Shown here: piece after piece, positions 22,704 through 35,240 of the stretch
Layout of the letters: the number at the start of each line of letters is the position of its first letter
Position numbering within the stretch: the first letter of the stretch is position 1
Assembly: GCA_036320915.1 (NCBI GenBank)
Contig: JAXBDG010000002.1
Coordinates: 806,001 to 870,000, forward strand
Direction: 5' to 3'
DNA length: 64,000 nucleotides
Source of the DNA: Linnemannia elongata
Lineage: Eukaryota > Mortierellomycota > Mortierellomycetes > Mortierellales > Mortierellaceae
Program-made: the position numbers and the translations under genes
The notes under the pieces: generated by a model
What the model was told of the DNA's origin: nothing
Seen by the model: only the letters and a program-made list of their open reading frames with translations
Databases searched by the model: none

Positions 22704-23377
22704 CTATTTTTTTTTTTTGTTTTTGTTTGTTGTTTAGAGTATTGGTTGGTGCATAAGAGAGAGAGAGAGAGAGAGAAAAGGGAAAAGCGGGTGAGTTGGT
22801 GCGTGTGATGATAGGACATGCCAAGTCGTGGGACGATTAAAATATAAAATAACAACAAAAAAAGGGGGTAGGAGGGGAGAAGGGAGAGGAGGCCAAACGA
22901 GAAAGGGAAAGAAAGGTTGAGGGTATGCAGAGCAGAGCAGCAACAGACGACAGAAAGAAAGACAGAGAAGTATGTATCGATGGTTTGTAAGAAACCCAAT
23001 TGAGGAACAACAAATAAGGGTCAACATAACATACAAAACAGCCATCCATCCTTCTCTTTCTCACTCACCCACAGCACCCGTTATTTGTTATTGTTATTGT
23101 TGTTGATAGCGCTGCTGCTGTTTTGTTGTCATGTGTATGTCGGATGAACAGTGAGTGAATATGTGGATGAAAACAGGCACTGTGCAATGATGAACAAACA
23201 CAACATGTCAACCATATTATCCTCGTCCCTGAATCCAGCAAGTTGGCGCCTGGACGAAGACGAGCCTACCTCTTCTTCCGTGGTGACGATGATGTCACCA
23301 CAGCCACATACTCATAAAAGAAAAAAGCCTGTCGCGTTTAAGGATAAAGAGGATGAAGACAAAGACAGAAACCTTAC

Positions 23378-24197
23378 CACCAAGAGCAAGTCCAGAGGCA
23401 GAGAACGTCCCTGGGATGGGCGAGGTCACCCGGGTCGTCGATAAAGAAGCCGACTGCGAGGGTGATATCGCTGCCGTGCTGTCATGTCCACTCCCACCAC
23501 CAGCACCCTTAGAACAGTCTCGTTCACCCTCTCCACCCGTCTCCTCGGAAAGAGCGCTGGGCGAGCAATCCTCCATTGACAGTCCGGGTTGCTGTTGCTG
23601 TTGTTGCATGAGTTGTTGCTGCTGTTTTTGTTGTTGTTGTTGCTGCAGCTGCTGTTTCTTGAGGGCAGTGTTAAGCTGAGCATGGTGTAATTGTTGCAAC
23701 TGTTGCTGCTGTTGTAAAAGTTGCTGTTTTGTTGAGAGCAAGGAGGTGTGGATAGTCAGGTTCTTGAACGTCAAGGGAGGAGGAGGTAAGAGAACAAGTC
23801 CCGAGGCTGCAATCGTCGACGACAACGACGCCACCGAATTGCTGGTGGATCCATGGTGGAGCTGGTGAGCCTGCTGTTGCTGCTGCTGTTGCTGCTGCAG
23901 CATCTGTGCAAGCTGCCCTTGCCCTGATCCTGCTGTCGTAGGTCCTCCTGACAATCCTCCTCCTGCTGCTGCTGTTGTTGCAGTTGACGTTGGTGCTCCG
24001 CCGAAGAAGGGTCCTTGTCCCTGTAGTAGAGCTCCACCTCCTCCTGGGCTCTTGAGTCCTGAAAAGAGCCCTGCACCGGCCCCTGAAACTGCTGCTGCTA
24101 ATGTCTCTTCGTGTTCAACTCCAGGTCCTTGCCCTGATGAAGAAATGGGTATGACCGTTATCGTCGATGGTGTCAGAGTTGTTGAGGGATAGGCCAT
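23378..24197 (-). CDS. PolyQ/Gly-rich first exon, probably of the large low-complexity gene
   Basis: ATG 24197 (MAYPSTTLTPSTITVIPIS) opens a frame rich in Gly/Ala and Gln: GLFSGLKSPGGGG, MLQQQQQQQQQAHQLHH, LLQQQQQLQQLHH, and QLQQQQQQKQQQQLMQQQQ, then Ser/Thr-rich DSTAAISPSQSASLSTT and a final SASGLALGG. The frame runs on to a stop at 23295, but the added residues look like translated intron (VFVFILFILKRDRLF), and a consensus GTAAGG lies at 23377. Joined with the exon at 22703 the phase is exact. Upstream (24200-24760) is a CT-rich leader on the minus strand containing a (GA) microsatellite. No domain recognised; the Gln-rich composition is typical of transcriptional or RNA-binding regulators, which is only suggestive. 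Confidence 0.6.
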
Positions 24198-27100
24198 CGA
24201 ATGAGCTTTGTGAATTGCTTGCGGGTATATGTTTTGTGGGGGAAGGAAAAATAATAGCTCGAGTGAGAAGGGGAAAGGGTGGGGAAAGGAAGAAGTTGTC
24301 AGGTAATGAAGGCAAGAAAGCACGAAAAGAAAGGCAAAGCAAACGGAGAAAGGGAAAAAAGGTGAGTTGAGAGAGTGAGGAGAGGACACGAGAGAGAGAG
24401 AGAGAGAGAGAGAGAAGAGAGAAGAGAGAGAGAAGCAGGGGTGGTGATGGATTGTGAAAAGGTGATTGATGGGGAAGAGACAGAAGGGGGTGAACGAGAA
24501 GAGAGAAAGAGAGAGAGAAAGAGTAAAAGGACGGACAAGCGGAGGAGACAAAAGGAAAGAGAGATGAACTAATTGGAGAAGAGAAAACGAGAAGGAGTGG
24601 GAGAGTGGAGAGGAGAGGAGGAGAGGAGAAGAGGAGAGGAGAAGAAGCAAAGCAAAGGAGGAGAAAAAGAAGAAGAAAGAAAGAAAAGAGAGGGCGATGA
24701 GAGTCGAATTCGAAAAAGAAAAAAAAAGGAGTCGATGTGACCCTGTATGTGTGGACATGCTTGCTTCTTGTAAACACATATTCACTCACTCACATATTCA
24801 TTGACGATGCTGCGTGAGCATGCTGGAGCTGTGTAAAGAGATGCCATACATCCCGCTCAAAAGAGAAAATAATAAAGGGTCTCTTAGAGACAGTCTTGAG
24901 TGCTTGTTTCTGCTTGATCCCACTTCAGTCGTGTGTGTCAGGACAACACACACCCAAGCCGTTTTGAAGGTCAACAAGGAAAAAGGGACATGTCAATGGT
25001 CATGCCCCCTCCCACCACCACTACCACCACCCCCTTCCTTCCTCTCCTCACCATCCACCTTCCCGTCGCTCAGCTTTTCTTCTTTACGTTCTTTTTTTAT
25101 CTATCCCACATTCGCTATGTATCTGTCCCATGTGTCAGCATACCTCTCCCTTTCCCCAATGTCTCTGTCAGCAAAGCCGCTCTTTTCTCGGGTCCTGCAT
25201 CATAAAACACACAAAAAAGATGATCGCGTCGCCACAAACAGAAAGATCTGCACAATCGAAGCATATCGCCAACCCATCCCTTCTCCCAGCCCATTCTTCC
25301 CATACTCTGCACTAAGCGGCATACAAGAAAACCACAATCACAACAAACAAAACAGCAAGACAACAAAAGCAGCAACAAAGAAGCACCGACTCCAAAAAAA
25401 ATGCTCTTTTTTCACTCCCTCCTCCTCCTATTTCAAGTATGACCCGATGTCTTGCGTGCAGGCTGCAGCATTCATTCTCGACCCGATACAAAAAACACGA
25501 TGGAAAACAATCTGTTGTCATATTTTTTTGACGCCTTAGCTCCGAGGCAAAGTGCGTTAACGTGCAAACCGTTGCTGTTGCGTTGCTTTATGCATTCTGT
25601 GAACGATTTCATCATCGTTCCAGGGGAGAGAGAATGAGACGAGAAAAAACGAACCAAGCGCGCGCGACTATAGTGCAAAAGTAAGCAGGATGTGGATGGG
25701 CTAAAAAACTAAGTATCCATGCATTTTTTCCAGTATGCAAAAAGTGGCGTTTTTTTTATGTTTGCTAGGCATAACACATCCACTTCACAACCATGCTCTC
25801 TCTCTCTCTCTCTCCCTGCCCTTTGCCCTTTGTCCTTTGCTCTTGCCTCCTTTCGCTCCCTTCGGAGATTTACGTCAAACGCGTTTTTCGTTTTGCTCGT
25901 TCGTTACTCCAACAAAAACCTATTTTTAACGGACTTCTACAATTCTACAAGACATTCAAGGAACGCACAGAACAAGCATGAGAATAAGAGCGCTTCTTTT
26001 TCCGTTCGCGTAGAATCAATGAGAGCCATGAGAATAAAGTATGTCACCCCTTTCTTTTGTCCCTTCTCCTGTCTCTCCTTATATCCCCATCGGAGGAAAT
26101 AGAACGATCTGCCTCCTTTTCTCATCAACGACAACACCTAACTCGACCCTGCGCATTGTACTGGTCTCTGCTGCGCTTACCTGCTGGACATAGCTCTGTG
26201 TCTCACTTCTGAGCGTACTTCTTCCTGGTACACACACCAAACACCACCTTTTTCTCCGTCTTCACCCACCGTGTTCTGACATCTTCCATCTATTACCACA
26301 AACTGCTCTTCATCAAACACAATGATGAATCCTTCCAATCCCTTGAACGATTAGTCCATAACCTGAGGCCTACAAGAAAAGAAAAAAAAAATCAACACGA
26401 GATGCAATACTTACATTCAATTTTTGGAGCACAATGTAGCTCTTTTCTGGTTTCCTCTGTCAGTCATATTATTCTTTTAATATTGCTCTGACACGCTTTA
26501 CTTTTCTTTTTTCGTCTTTCTTCTCCTTTTCTACACTTCTCGATGGAGCTCGTTGTCTCTCTCTTTCTCTCCCTTGTCCCCTGTTTCTTCTATAAAAAAA
26601 AAGCGCTCTTCTCTTTGTGGCCACTTACAAAAAGGGGTGAACCACTCTATATATGCAACAACTATCGAAACTCGGTTTTTCTGCAACCCTCCCTCCTCCC
26701 CTTTTTTACGTGATTAAATGAGCTTGACAAAGTAGCCCTTATTGAATGACAAAAAAAAACGAGCTTTCCAGTTCTGAGCCATCCTGCTAACTACACTTTT
26801 TTTTTTTTTTTTTTTTTTTTTTTCATTAGAACCAGAACTAGAGCCTAAGCAATGTCCATGGTAGCTTCTCCGTTCCTCATTTTTGAAACGAAATAAGAGG
26901 CCGCTCTCTAAACGCCGTTTTATTTTGGGTAGCTGTGTCTGCTTGGCCTGGGCGCTACATATCTGGGATCAAAGGGTACTAGTTATTTATTTATTAATTT
27001 TTTTTACCTCTCCCGCCAAGCCAAAGCCAAAACCCAAGCCAAGTGATAGAAAAGCCCAGATATGAGTGGGTGGCTGGGCGGGGCTGACTGAATCTCATAA

Positions 27101-27836
27101 GCCTCCTCCCCATATATATTTTTCCCGCCATCCATCCCATCCACTCCAACGTGAGGTTGGGTGAGGGTGCGCAAGGGCTGGCGGCGCGGGAAAAAGGACT
27201 TGAGTGTCCGCAGTCAAACCAGAAAATAGAGAGCCAGCATTTTTTTTCTTTTGGTTGACCAGCTGGACAGACGCTTACATATACCATTCATACATGACTC
27301 ACACAACAACAACAAGGATGCACGATAATTGTCAATAGTGAAAAATAAAAGAAAATATTTACATTCTGTGAATAAACGAAAAGGGAGCTGAGAAAGAACA
27401 AAGGAGCGTTGACAGCACAAAAAGGGGAAAGAAATAGAAGAGGAATAATAGGCAAAGAAAAAAAAGTAAGGGTGTGGGGAATGACAACAAAGGGGAGGAA
27501 GGGGAAATAGGAAAGGGATGCTACTTGCTATGGAGATGAGGAGTGTTGGTTGAATGATTAAAACGCGAACTTGCTTGGATATAGAAGCCATTATTCTTTT
27601 TTTGTGTGGGTTGCTTCATTCTTTTGTTTGCGGCGGTGAAAAAAGGGGTGGTGGAAGAGAGCGTCGAGTCGAAGATGGTCGATGTTGTTGTGGTTGTAAG
27701 TGTTTGACTGATGTGTGTATTTTTTTTCCTTCAACAAAGAGTGAATAGGTGGTTATTTGTTGTTGTTGTGTTGTTGTTGTACAGAGGCCGTCTCTTCTCA
27801 GAAGAAAAACGAAAAAATGCTACAAGTAACATCTTC
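24198..27836. other. Gene-free region between the low-complexity gene and the HMG-box gene
   Basis: About 3.6 kb without a supported gene. 24200-24760 is the purine-rich (plus strand) leader of the minus-strand gene and holds a GA microsatellite (24390-24415). 24760-27840 contains CT-rich stretches, a T27 run (26797-26823), and a 10-bp inverted repeat (CATATCTGGG near 26957, CCCAGATATG near 27056). Short ORFs on both strands are low-complexity and show no conserved family text. The 3' end of the HMG-box mRNA falls in the right part. Confidence 0.6.
24390..24415. repeat. (GA)13 microsatellite in the polyQ gene leader
   Basis: GA tract within the pyrimidine-rich (minus strand) leader upstream of ATG 24197. 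Confidence 0.8.
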
Positions 27837-29556
27837 TTAAGCACGCCAGTGATCGCCACCCATGTCGCCACCAGGTCCTGGGGGTCCATTGCCGATGGCA
27901 CCATTGGGTGCGTGCCCATTGTCGTTGGCAGCTGCTGCGTTCGCTCCTCCGTTGGCGTCGTAGGCCTCCATCTCGGACTGATATCTCTTCTTGTCATCCT
28001 CTGCCATCGATCCATAGGACTCCTTCTCGGCCTCCGACAACTTTTGCCACTCCTCTCCCAGCATCTTGGTGATCTCAGTAGGCTTGAACTCGGGGTGCTT
28101 CTTCTTGATGTCGTCCCTAAAATGACGTAATTTGTGCAAATGAGGGGCGGAAAAGAAGAGGACATTTTGGTTAGAGGAAAGCAATTTGAGTTCAAGAAAA
28201 AAATAAGAAAAAAAAAAAAAAGGGGGGGGGGGGGGGGGGGGAGGGAAGGGAGGGCAGAATAAAACAAAGAGGAAAAGTGGAAGCGGGAGAATGAGGACTG
28301 CACGCGGGTTGAGGTTGGGAATAAGAAAGAAAACACGAAAGAAAAAATAGCAAAGACCCTTACCTCTTCATAAGAGTGAAAAAGATGTACGAATTCCTTG
28401 GCCGCTTGGGGCAGTTCTTGTCCTTGATCACTGGAGTAACCACCTTCTTCATCTTCTTCTTAGAGATTCCACCGCCAGCCACTGGTCCCAAGTTTCCAGG
28501 ACGACCATGCATGCCCACGTGTTGTTGCATGCCGGGTGGATGTTGGAGAAGGTGTGATTGCTGATATGGGTTCTGTTGAAGGTTGTGGAAGGGCTGCTGA
28601 TGCTGTAGTGCGTGCTGGGGGTGGGAGGGATGGCCATAGGGGCTTTGGGGTGCACCCACCATACCGCCTGTCCATCCTCCCATGCGATCGCCTCCTCTGG
28701 CGTTCATGTTGGGCATACCAGGCATACCGCCAAGAGCACCCATGCCTCCCATACCGTTCATGTTGTTCATGCCCATGCCTGCCATGCCGTTCAATCCTGC
28801 CATGTTCTGCTTTGCTGGTGCGCGTCCTTGTGGTCCAGAAGGGTTGCGAACAGCGCCACCGGGGTGGCCGCCCAAGAGATCTGGCATCATTCCGCCGGGC
28901 TGGTTCCAGGACATGTCACCCGAATGAGGTCCGTTGCGGCCCATCATTGGCTGCATATTAGGGTCCATATAACGGGGCTGCTGAAGGCGGGAATCGTAAC
29001 GGGGCTCTCCAGGGTATATCGGGTGTCCATGCATCAAGGTGTTCATGTTAGGGTGGTGCGCCTGAGGGTTTTGCTGGTAGGGAGATTGGGCAGCGTTGAC
29101 GGCCTGGTGGGCTTGGCGCTGTTGCTGTTGTTGCTGTTGTGGCTGCTGTTGCTGCGGCGTCTGGGGGTGCTGCTGAGGAGGCGTCAGTTGATGGGATTGC
29201 TGGGCGTGGGGCGAGTGCTGGGCATCTGATGGCTGGGTTCCGGTAGGTGTGCTCAAAGGAGCCGAGGAAGCAGCAGAAGCGGGGGCTCCGGCGCTTGTAG
29301 GAGGCGCCGATCCGTTGTCTGTATGATAAGAAAACTGGAAGTTGCCGTTGGGTGCATAGGCGCCGTTGTTGTGAACTGGTGGTAATGAAGGTGGAGTCGA
29401 GGGACTGGCGACAGGGTAGGAGCTGGAGTGGTTAAAGTTCATGTTGCCATAGAGGTTTTGGTATCCACCGTAGCTGTTTCCTTGGGCGGGGTTGCCGGCC
29501 ATGAGAGAAGGGTCGGAATCAAAGTGTATAGGAGGACTGGCCATATCTGAGGACAT
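27837..29556 (-). CDS. HMG-box protein with long polyQ/Met-Gly-rich N-terminus
   Basis: Probable nuclear DNA-bending or transcription protein. Two exons: 29556-28364 and 28116-27837; 490 residues, junction phase 2 giving MKR|DDIKKKHP. The N-terminal 370 residues are low-complexity: Ser/Thr/Pro/Ala-rich, then PQQQQQQQRQAHQ, then a Met/Gly/Asn array (GMAGMGMNNMNGMGGMGALG). The HMG box follows at about residues 384-448: CPKRPRNSYIFFTLMKR, HPEFKPTEITKMLGEEW, LSEAEKESYGSMAEDDKKRY, with the usual Pro, Tyr, Phe and Trp core. The C-terminal tail is Gly/Asn/Pro-rich. The box resembles HMGB/Nhp6 and MATA_HMG-like proteins; being preceded by a long activation-like region it is more like a regulator than Nhp6. 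The intron contains a G20 homopolymer. The frame may begin at either of two nearby ATGs (MSSDM). Confidence 0.88.
28222..28241. repeat. G20 homopolymer next to an A-run in the HMG-box intron
   Basis: Twenty consecutive G on the plus strand directly preceded by an A-rich run. In the HMG-box pre-mRNA this is C20 followed by a U-rich run, 100-120 nt upstream of the splice acceptor. G runs of this length can form quadruplexes and are hard to sequence, so length is uncertain. Confidence 0.85.
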
Positions 29557-32500
29557 TGACTATGAGCGAAGGGATTTGTCAGATAGTAAGTAAGGTTGCT
29601 CTTGCAGGGTAAGATGCTGATAAAGAGGCAGATCGCTGAAGATGTGGATTGGCTTTTTTTTTGTTGTCTGTGTCTGTGGGTTTGTTGAACACCGATAGAC
29701 GACTGAGAGAGAGAGAGAAAGGAAGGGACGATGAGAGAAGAGAGAGCAGAAAAAAAAAGCGAGGGAAAAAGAATAATAATAAGAGTGAACAGAGAAAGAC
29801 GAAGGGGTAATGCAAGGTCGGACGGACAAGGGCCACAAAGTGATAGAGAGGGAAGAAGAATGGGAGAATAAAAAGGGAAGTCGGGAAAGAAAAGAGAGAA
29901 GGAAGAGGGGAAAAAACACAACAGATAAACAATACTTTATGGGTCAGCAGTCGTGCCTGGTTCTCACGGGTAAAAACGAAAGAGAAGGAAAAGAAGGAAA
30001 GTCTAGTCCCTCGTTTTGCACATCTCCCCTCTCCCAGATAGACTTTTTGGACGGTGTCCACTGCTCCCAGCCAAGAAGAACGACGCTTCCCACCCAAACA
30101 TGCAAACAGAGCACACAAACATACACGCAACAACGCTAACAGGGCTGGTCGGATAAAGACTGCCGACACTTGTTCGCCCTCTCTGACTTCGTCCGTTCTT
30201 ATTCATACTGGACAACCCCAAATATGAGAGATATAAAAAAAAGGGGTGTGTGTCTGTCTTGTTTTTCTTTTTTATCCTTTTGAGAGGGAGTCAATTGATA
30301 CCACGATGCAGTTACCGACCTGGCAACGGAATTGGCAGGGATAGATGGTTGGTTGGTTGGACCTTCTTTTTTCTTTGTTTGTTAGACAAGGTCAAAGGGA
30401 AGTAAGGGCACAGAGAACAGAGAGAGAACAGAGGACAGAGAGAAGAGAGTTTGAAAGGGGTGATGGGGGATTGGAGAGAGGAGGGACCGAGGGAGGAGGG
30501 AGGAGAGGGGGGAGATACCAGCGATGGAAACAGCGCCTTTTTTTTTTTGTGCTGTTGTCTCTTTTTCGGTTCCCGTGAGTTTTTCTTTTTGAAAATGTGC
30601 CGCCTTGTGGTCACAAAAAATCTTTTTTTTTTTTTTTTTTCTGCCCTAAACAGGCGTGCAACCCAAGCGCAGTTTCCTCTTGTTTTTGTTTTTTTACTTT
30701 GCGCTCTTTTCATTGGGCGCAATACAATTGTAAACAAACAGAGTAAAGAAAGAAAGAAAGAAAAGAAAATAGTGGCAAATAAAAAACGCAAAGAGTGTCA
30801 TCAGCAGCAGACCAACCAGAACAAGCAGGAGGATCTCGACCGGGGGAACCTTCGCCGGAGGTGATTTTGTTAGGATTGGGGGTGGCAATTCTTTTTCTTG
30901 CTGTTATTATTATTATTGTTGTTGTTATGGGTATCGATCATACTCATACTTATACAACTGATCATCATCATTGATCACCAATAATCATCTTCGTCATCAT
31001 CAATATTAATACTGGCACCCCTCTTATTGGGTTATTCATCACTCATACCCTTATATATCCATCAATCAGGCATGAAAAAACAGCCTATTATCGATGGCAT
31101 CACACAAAAAAAGACACAACACAAATAAAACAAACAAAGACAAAGAGAATCAAAGCGGGGGACAAGTGAGAGTAGGAGGAGAAGAAGCAGGGTCGAGAAG
31201 GAGGACCGAGTGATTGATCCAAGGACAGGTTGAAATAAAGAAAGTAAAAGAAAAAGAAAAAAAATGTGAGAGAACAAGATGCACCACTGCTATTGACAAG
31301 TAGTAATAGAAGAACTACGACCGAAGGAAAGGATAAAGTGAAAATAGAAACAGCAACGCTTCAAGGTACTCTCGAATGCCACCTGGCAGAAGAATAGATA
31401 TGAAAAGAAGGGACAAAGCGAGGAGAACGGAAGTAATATGTGTCCAGATTTCCCACTCTTGTTGAGAGAACCAAAGCATGGATATCGTTCCTTCTTTTCC
31501 ATCAGAACGCCTGCCTGATCTGTGCTTGCATTTCTCTCTCCCTCACTCTCCTTCTCCTTCTCACATGGAACACGTATTCACCGATGCTTATTATTTTTTC
31601 CCTGCTGCCGTTGATTTTCCTTCCATGGCTTCCCTTGCTTCAGTCTATCCTTCTGGGTTTTGTCAAGTCACTTGCCTTGTTGTTGGTGCTTGAAGTAGGA
31701 GTAAGAAAAAAAAGAAGGACGGGAGCGATGTTGAGTCGAGTCGGGCTTTTTGGGCGGATAGAGTTGATGATGACAGGTGCTCTCGATTTTTCTTTTTTTT
31801 TTTTTTTTTTTCTTTTTGTTTGTCCGGTTTATGCGTGGTTAATCAGCGGGCGTTACTCTAACGGGAAAGAATGGACAAAACAGCAAGCCGATGTTGGGTT
31901 AGTTAAAAAGGTTATGAAAGGGTGCGGTGAATACACATGTGGGTGGCTACACTCGCTTGTCGTGCTGCTGTTGATGAAGACGAGCGAGAAATGAACCATC
32001 GGTATGTTTAGGAAGGGCATACGAGAAAGAAGGAGAGGGGAAGTGGTGGCAATATAGCACAGGATATAAAAGGCTCATACGATAAACATCCAAAAGAGAG
32101 AAAGTCAAAGAGAGAGAAAGGTGATTCAGGAACAAACAGTGCTGGGCACACAAGAAAAACAAGCTCACAGAGAAAGATAAGATCGGTTTATCCTCTGAGG
32201 GAGAACGACAAACAACGTCAACAAGGGTAGCACACGGGGAAGGGAAGAGGAGGGAGAAGGGAGAGGAGGGGGAGATGAATGAGGCGAAGGCTGAGACTGA
32301 CAGTTGGGAGAAGACAGAGAACAGAGAGTGACGGAGAATAGAGAGAGCGATCGATCGTGTTGGTGGTGACGGGTATACGAACAGACGTATAAAAAGAGAG
32401 AGAGAGAAAGAGGGGGATGGATAGTTTCGTTTCTATTGCACTCAGGAGACAGGAAAGGCCCGAAAGAGGACGATCGTTCGACACAGAGAGGTGGAGACAG

Positions 32501-33540
32501 AGAGCACATCGACACACACACACACAGACAACAGACAGAGAGAGGGAGGGACGAATCCTTGTGCGCAATTGAGTTGTATGTACACACGCACCTGTCTGCA
32601 GGGCCAAATAAATAACGGGCAATGATGATACAATGTCCGAGGTTGTTTGGAAGTAAGGGTGAGAGAGAGAGAGCGAGAGAAAAGAGAAGGATGATGATGA
32701 GAAAAGAGGGGAGGACAGAGGGAGAGAGAGAGAAGAGGAGGAAAAGAGAGAGAGAGGCAGGGAGAGAGAGAAAGGATCAGAGATTAACAGAGAGAGGGAG
32801 AGAGACAGACGGCGTGCGTGAGTTGAGATTGCAGTGAGGTGAGGTGAGCGTTGGACGGTGCGTTGAGTTCTGTTATGTATGTCCTGTTGTTGTAATGCTT
32901 ATGTGTGTTGTCTGGTTCTGTCTGTTGTTTGTTTATGCGTGCGTGCGTGCGCATGTGTATGTATATGCAAAAAAAGAGAGAATTGAGCTTGTTTGGTGAT
33001 GGTGTTGTTGGGGCAGCGGATTCGGGGTTTATATGCAGGCTAGAGCCAAAAAAGAGTCAGACAGAAAGAGAGACGAGTCTGGCTGTCGAGAACAAAGAAA
33101 TAGAGAGCCGAGCGAGTCTGGGACATACAGAACCGAAAAGGATGCTTGTGCGTGTGTATGTATGGATGCCTGTGTCTGCGTCTGCGTCTGCGGAGATGGG
33201 TGGAAAAAAGAGTGAGAGCAGGAAGGGAGGAGGAGGGAAGGGGAAGAGAAGGATGCAGTCAGTCTCTGGAGAGGAAAGAGACAGATAGAGGCAGAGACAG
33301 AGGCAGAGACAGAGAGAGAGACAGAGAGAGAGACAGAGAGAGAGGTGGATGAGGATCTGCAGGAATACAGGGTGGATGTGCGTGTGGCGAAGTGCCTGTG
33401 ATTGTGTGGATATGTGGGTTGTTTGTAAGCAGGGCAGGATAGAAAGCACGATAGAGGCGTGGATAATGCAAAAGGGAAGGGGCAGGGTCAACAGGTGAAA
33501 GAGAAATAGTACGACAGTAGGAAGGAAGGAAAGGAAGGAA

Positions 33541-33566
33541 GAGAGAGAGAGAGAGAGAGAGAGAGA
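33541..33566. repeat. (GA)13 microsatellite
   Basis: Thirteen GA units, preceded by GGAA repeats, in the gene desert. Confidence 0.85.
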
Positions 33567-33607
33567 ATGGTGGCAACGGATGGTGCAATGCAGCAAGGGT
33601 GATAGTA

Positions 33608-33634
33608 GTGTGTGTGTGTGTGTGTGTGTGTGTG
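33608..33634. repeat. (GT)13 microsatellite
   Basis: Uninterrupted GT dinucleotides, followed by GACAGACAGACA. Confidence 0.85.
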
Positions 33635-33840
33635 GAGACAGACAGACAGACAAGGGCAATAATAATGTGTAGACAGAAACAGACGGAAGGAACTAACGAA
33701 TAAAGACAAGAACAGAGAAGAGACACGAGAGCGAAGATTAATAATGAAGGCAGACTATTTACCGGTAGAGATGGGATGAACGACAGATGTTAGACGGGGG
33801 TGATGTATGAATGGGGTGGAGAAAAGAGACGGGGATAGAA

Positions 33841-33844
<4 letters not shown>

Positions 33845-33886
<42 letters not shown>
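33845..33886. repeat. (GA)21 microsatellite
   Basis: Longest GA tract in the window; a pure homopurine mirror repeat that could adopt triplex (H-DNA) structure. Confidence 0.85.
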
Positions 33887-33894
<8 letters not shown>

Positions 33895-35002
33895 GGAAGA
33901 GAGGAGAGAGGAGAAGGAAAGGAAGGGAGGAAGGGTAGAGACAGAAAGAGAAGAGAAGAAAGAAGAAAGAGAGGGGATAGGAAAAGAAAGGAACAGAATG
34001 ACATTTGAGAGAAGGAACCAGGAACCGCAAATAATAACAAAAAAAAAAGAGCAAAAAAAAGAAAGAAAGAAAGAAAGAAAGAAACGATGATCAAAGGAGA
34101 CTCACTTTGCAAGGGGGTGCAAACCAAGAACCAAGGAACAACAACAGCAACAGCAGCGAAGGATTATAAGGGAGATAGAGAGAGAGAGTGTGTGTGTGTG
34201 TGAGTGACGAAGAGAACGAGTACACCATTACACATGTTGGACCACCATGCCAGCCATGGATCAAATATATGTGTATATTCAAGAGAAAAAGGTCAAATTG
34301 CGAATGGCAAAGTGATAAAGTGAAAAGACCTTCTTGAAGTTGTGTATTATGCCCATACCCACAATCATTCATGATCATCACCATGATCATCAGGAGTTCC
34401 TTTTTATATACTCTTTAGTCAACAAAACTATTCATACGGATCCATCGACGCTACATCTTGTATGGGGGTTAAGTTTGGGATACCGGCATCATTGGAGGGG
34501 TCATATGGACTACTGGTACACCACTGCATCGATTATAGCAGTGCGGGTTGACTCATATCACATCGGCCGCTCTATTTGCATGTACATTTTGCACTGCAGT
34601 GAACAGGGTGAGTGCTAATATGAGACAGACGTAACAAAAAAAAAAATGTGGAGGTGCGGCCCTCTTTATATATTTTTTTTCAGTCTGTGTGTTGCCTTTG
34701 TTGTCACCCCGGAATAATATACACACAGCTCGATACTTCTGTGAACGGACCAGGGATAGAGCGTGTCTGTCTGTCCCGTTCTGCTTTGGCTCTCTTTCTT
34801 TCCCCCGATCGACGATACGCCCTGTCTGTCCTTCCGTCTCTGTTGATCGGCCGCATCAAACAGACCCACAGACACAACAAAAGGGAGACAGAGAGAGGGG
34901 GGGGATCGACAGAGAGCAAAGACCAACACACAGAGAGAGGGACGGAGGGGGAAGGGAAGGGACGGAGTGAAAAGAGACAGAGAGAGAAGCAAACGGAGAG
35001 TG

Positions 35003-35034
<32 letters not shown>

Positions 35035-35204
35035 GAGAGCAAACAGAGACACACAGAGGGACAGAGAGACAGACGGAGGAACGGACACAGCCTTAATTAA
35101 ACCACCCAAAGCTAATTCGGTCGCTCTTATTTTTTTTTCCTTCTCCCGTTCGTCCCTTCGCCTGACTCCCTCGTCGCCCTTTGTGTGATGTCTCTGTGCT
35201 CACC

Positions 35205-35240
35205 GTCTGTGTCTGTGTCTGTGTCTGTGTCTGTGTCTGT
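35205..35240. repeat. (GTCTGT)6 hexanucleotide repeat
   Basis: Six exact tandem hexamers near the point where purine bias changes strand. Confidence 0.85.

Noticed and set aside
26957..27065. 10-bp inverted repeat (CATATCTGGG / CCCAGATATG)
   Set aside because: Short with a 90-nt spacer; expected by chance in 64 kb. No tRNA or transposon feature around it.
32900..33660. Overlapping ORFs of 100-200 codons on both strands
   Set aside because: Their proteins are direct translations of GA, GT and GACA repeats (SLSLSLS, HTHTHTH, ERERER); there is no start or splice context and no family match.
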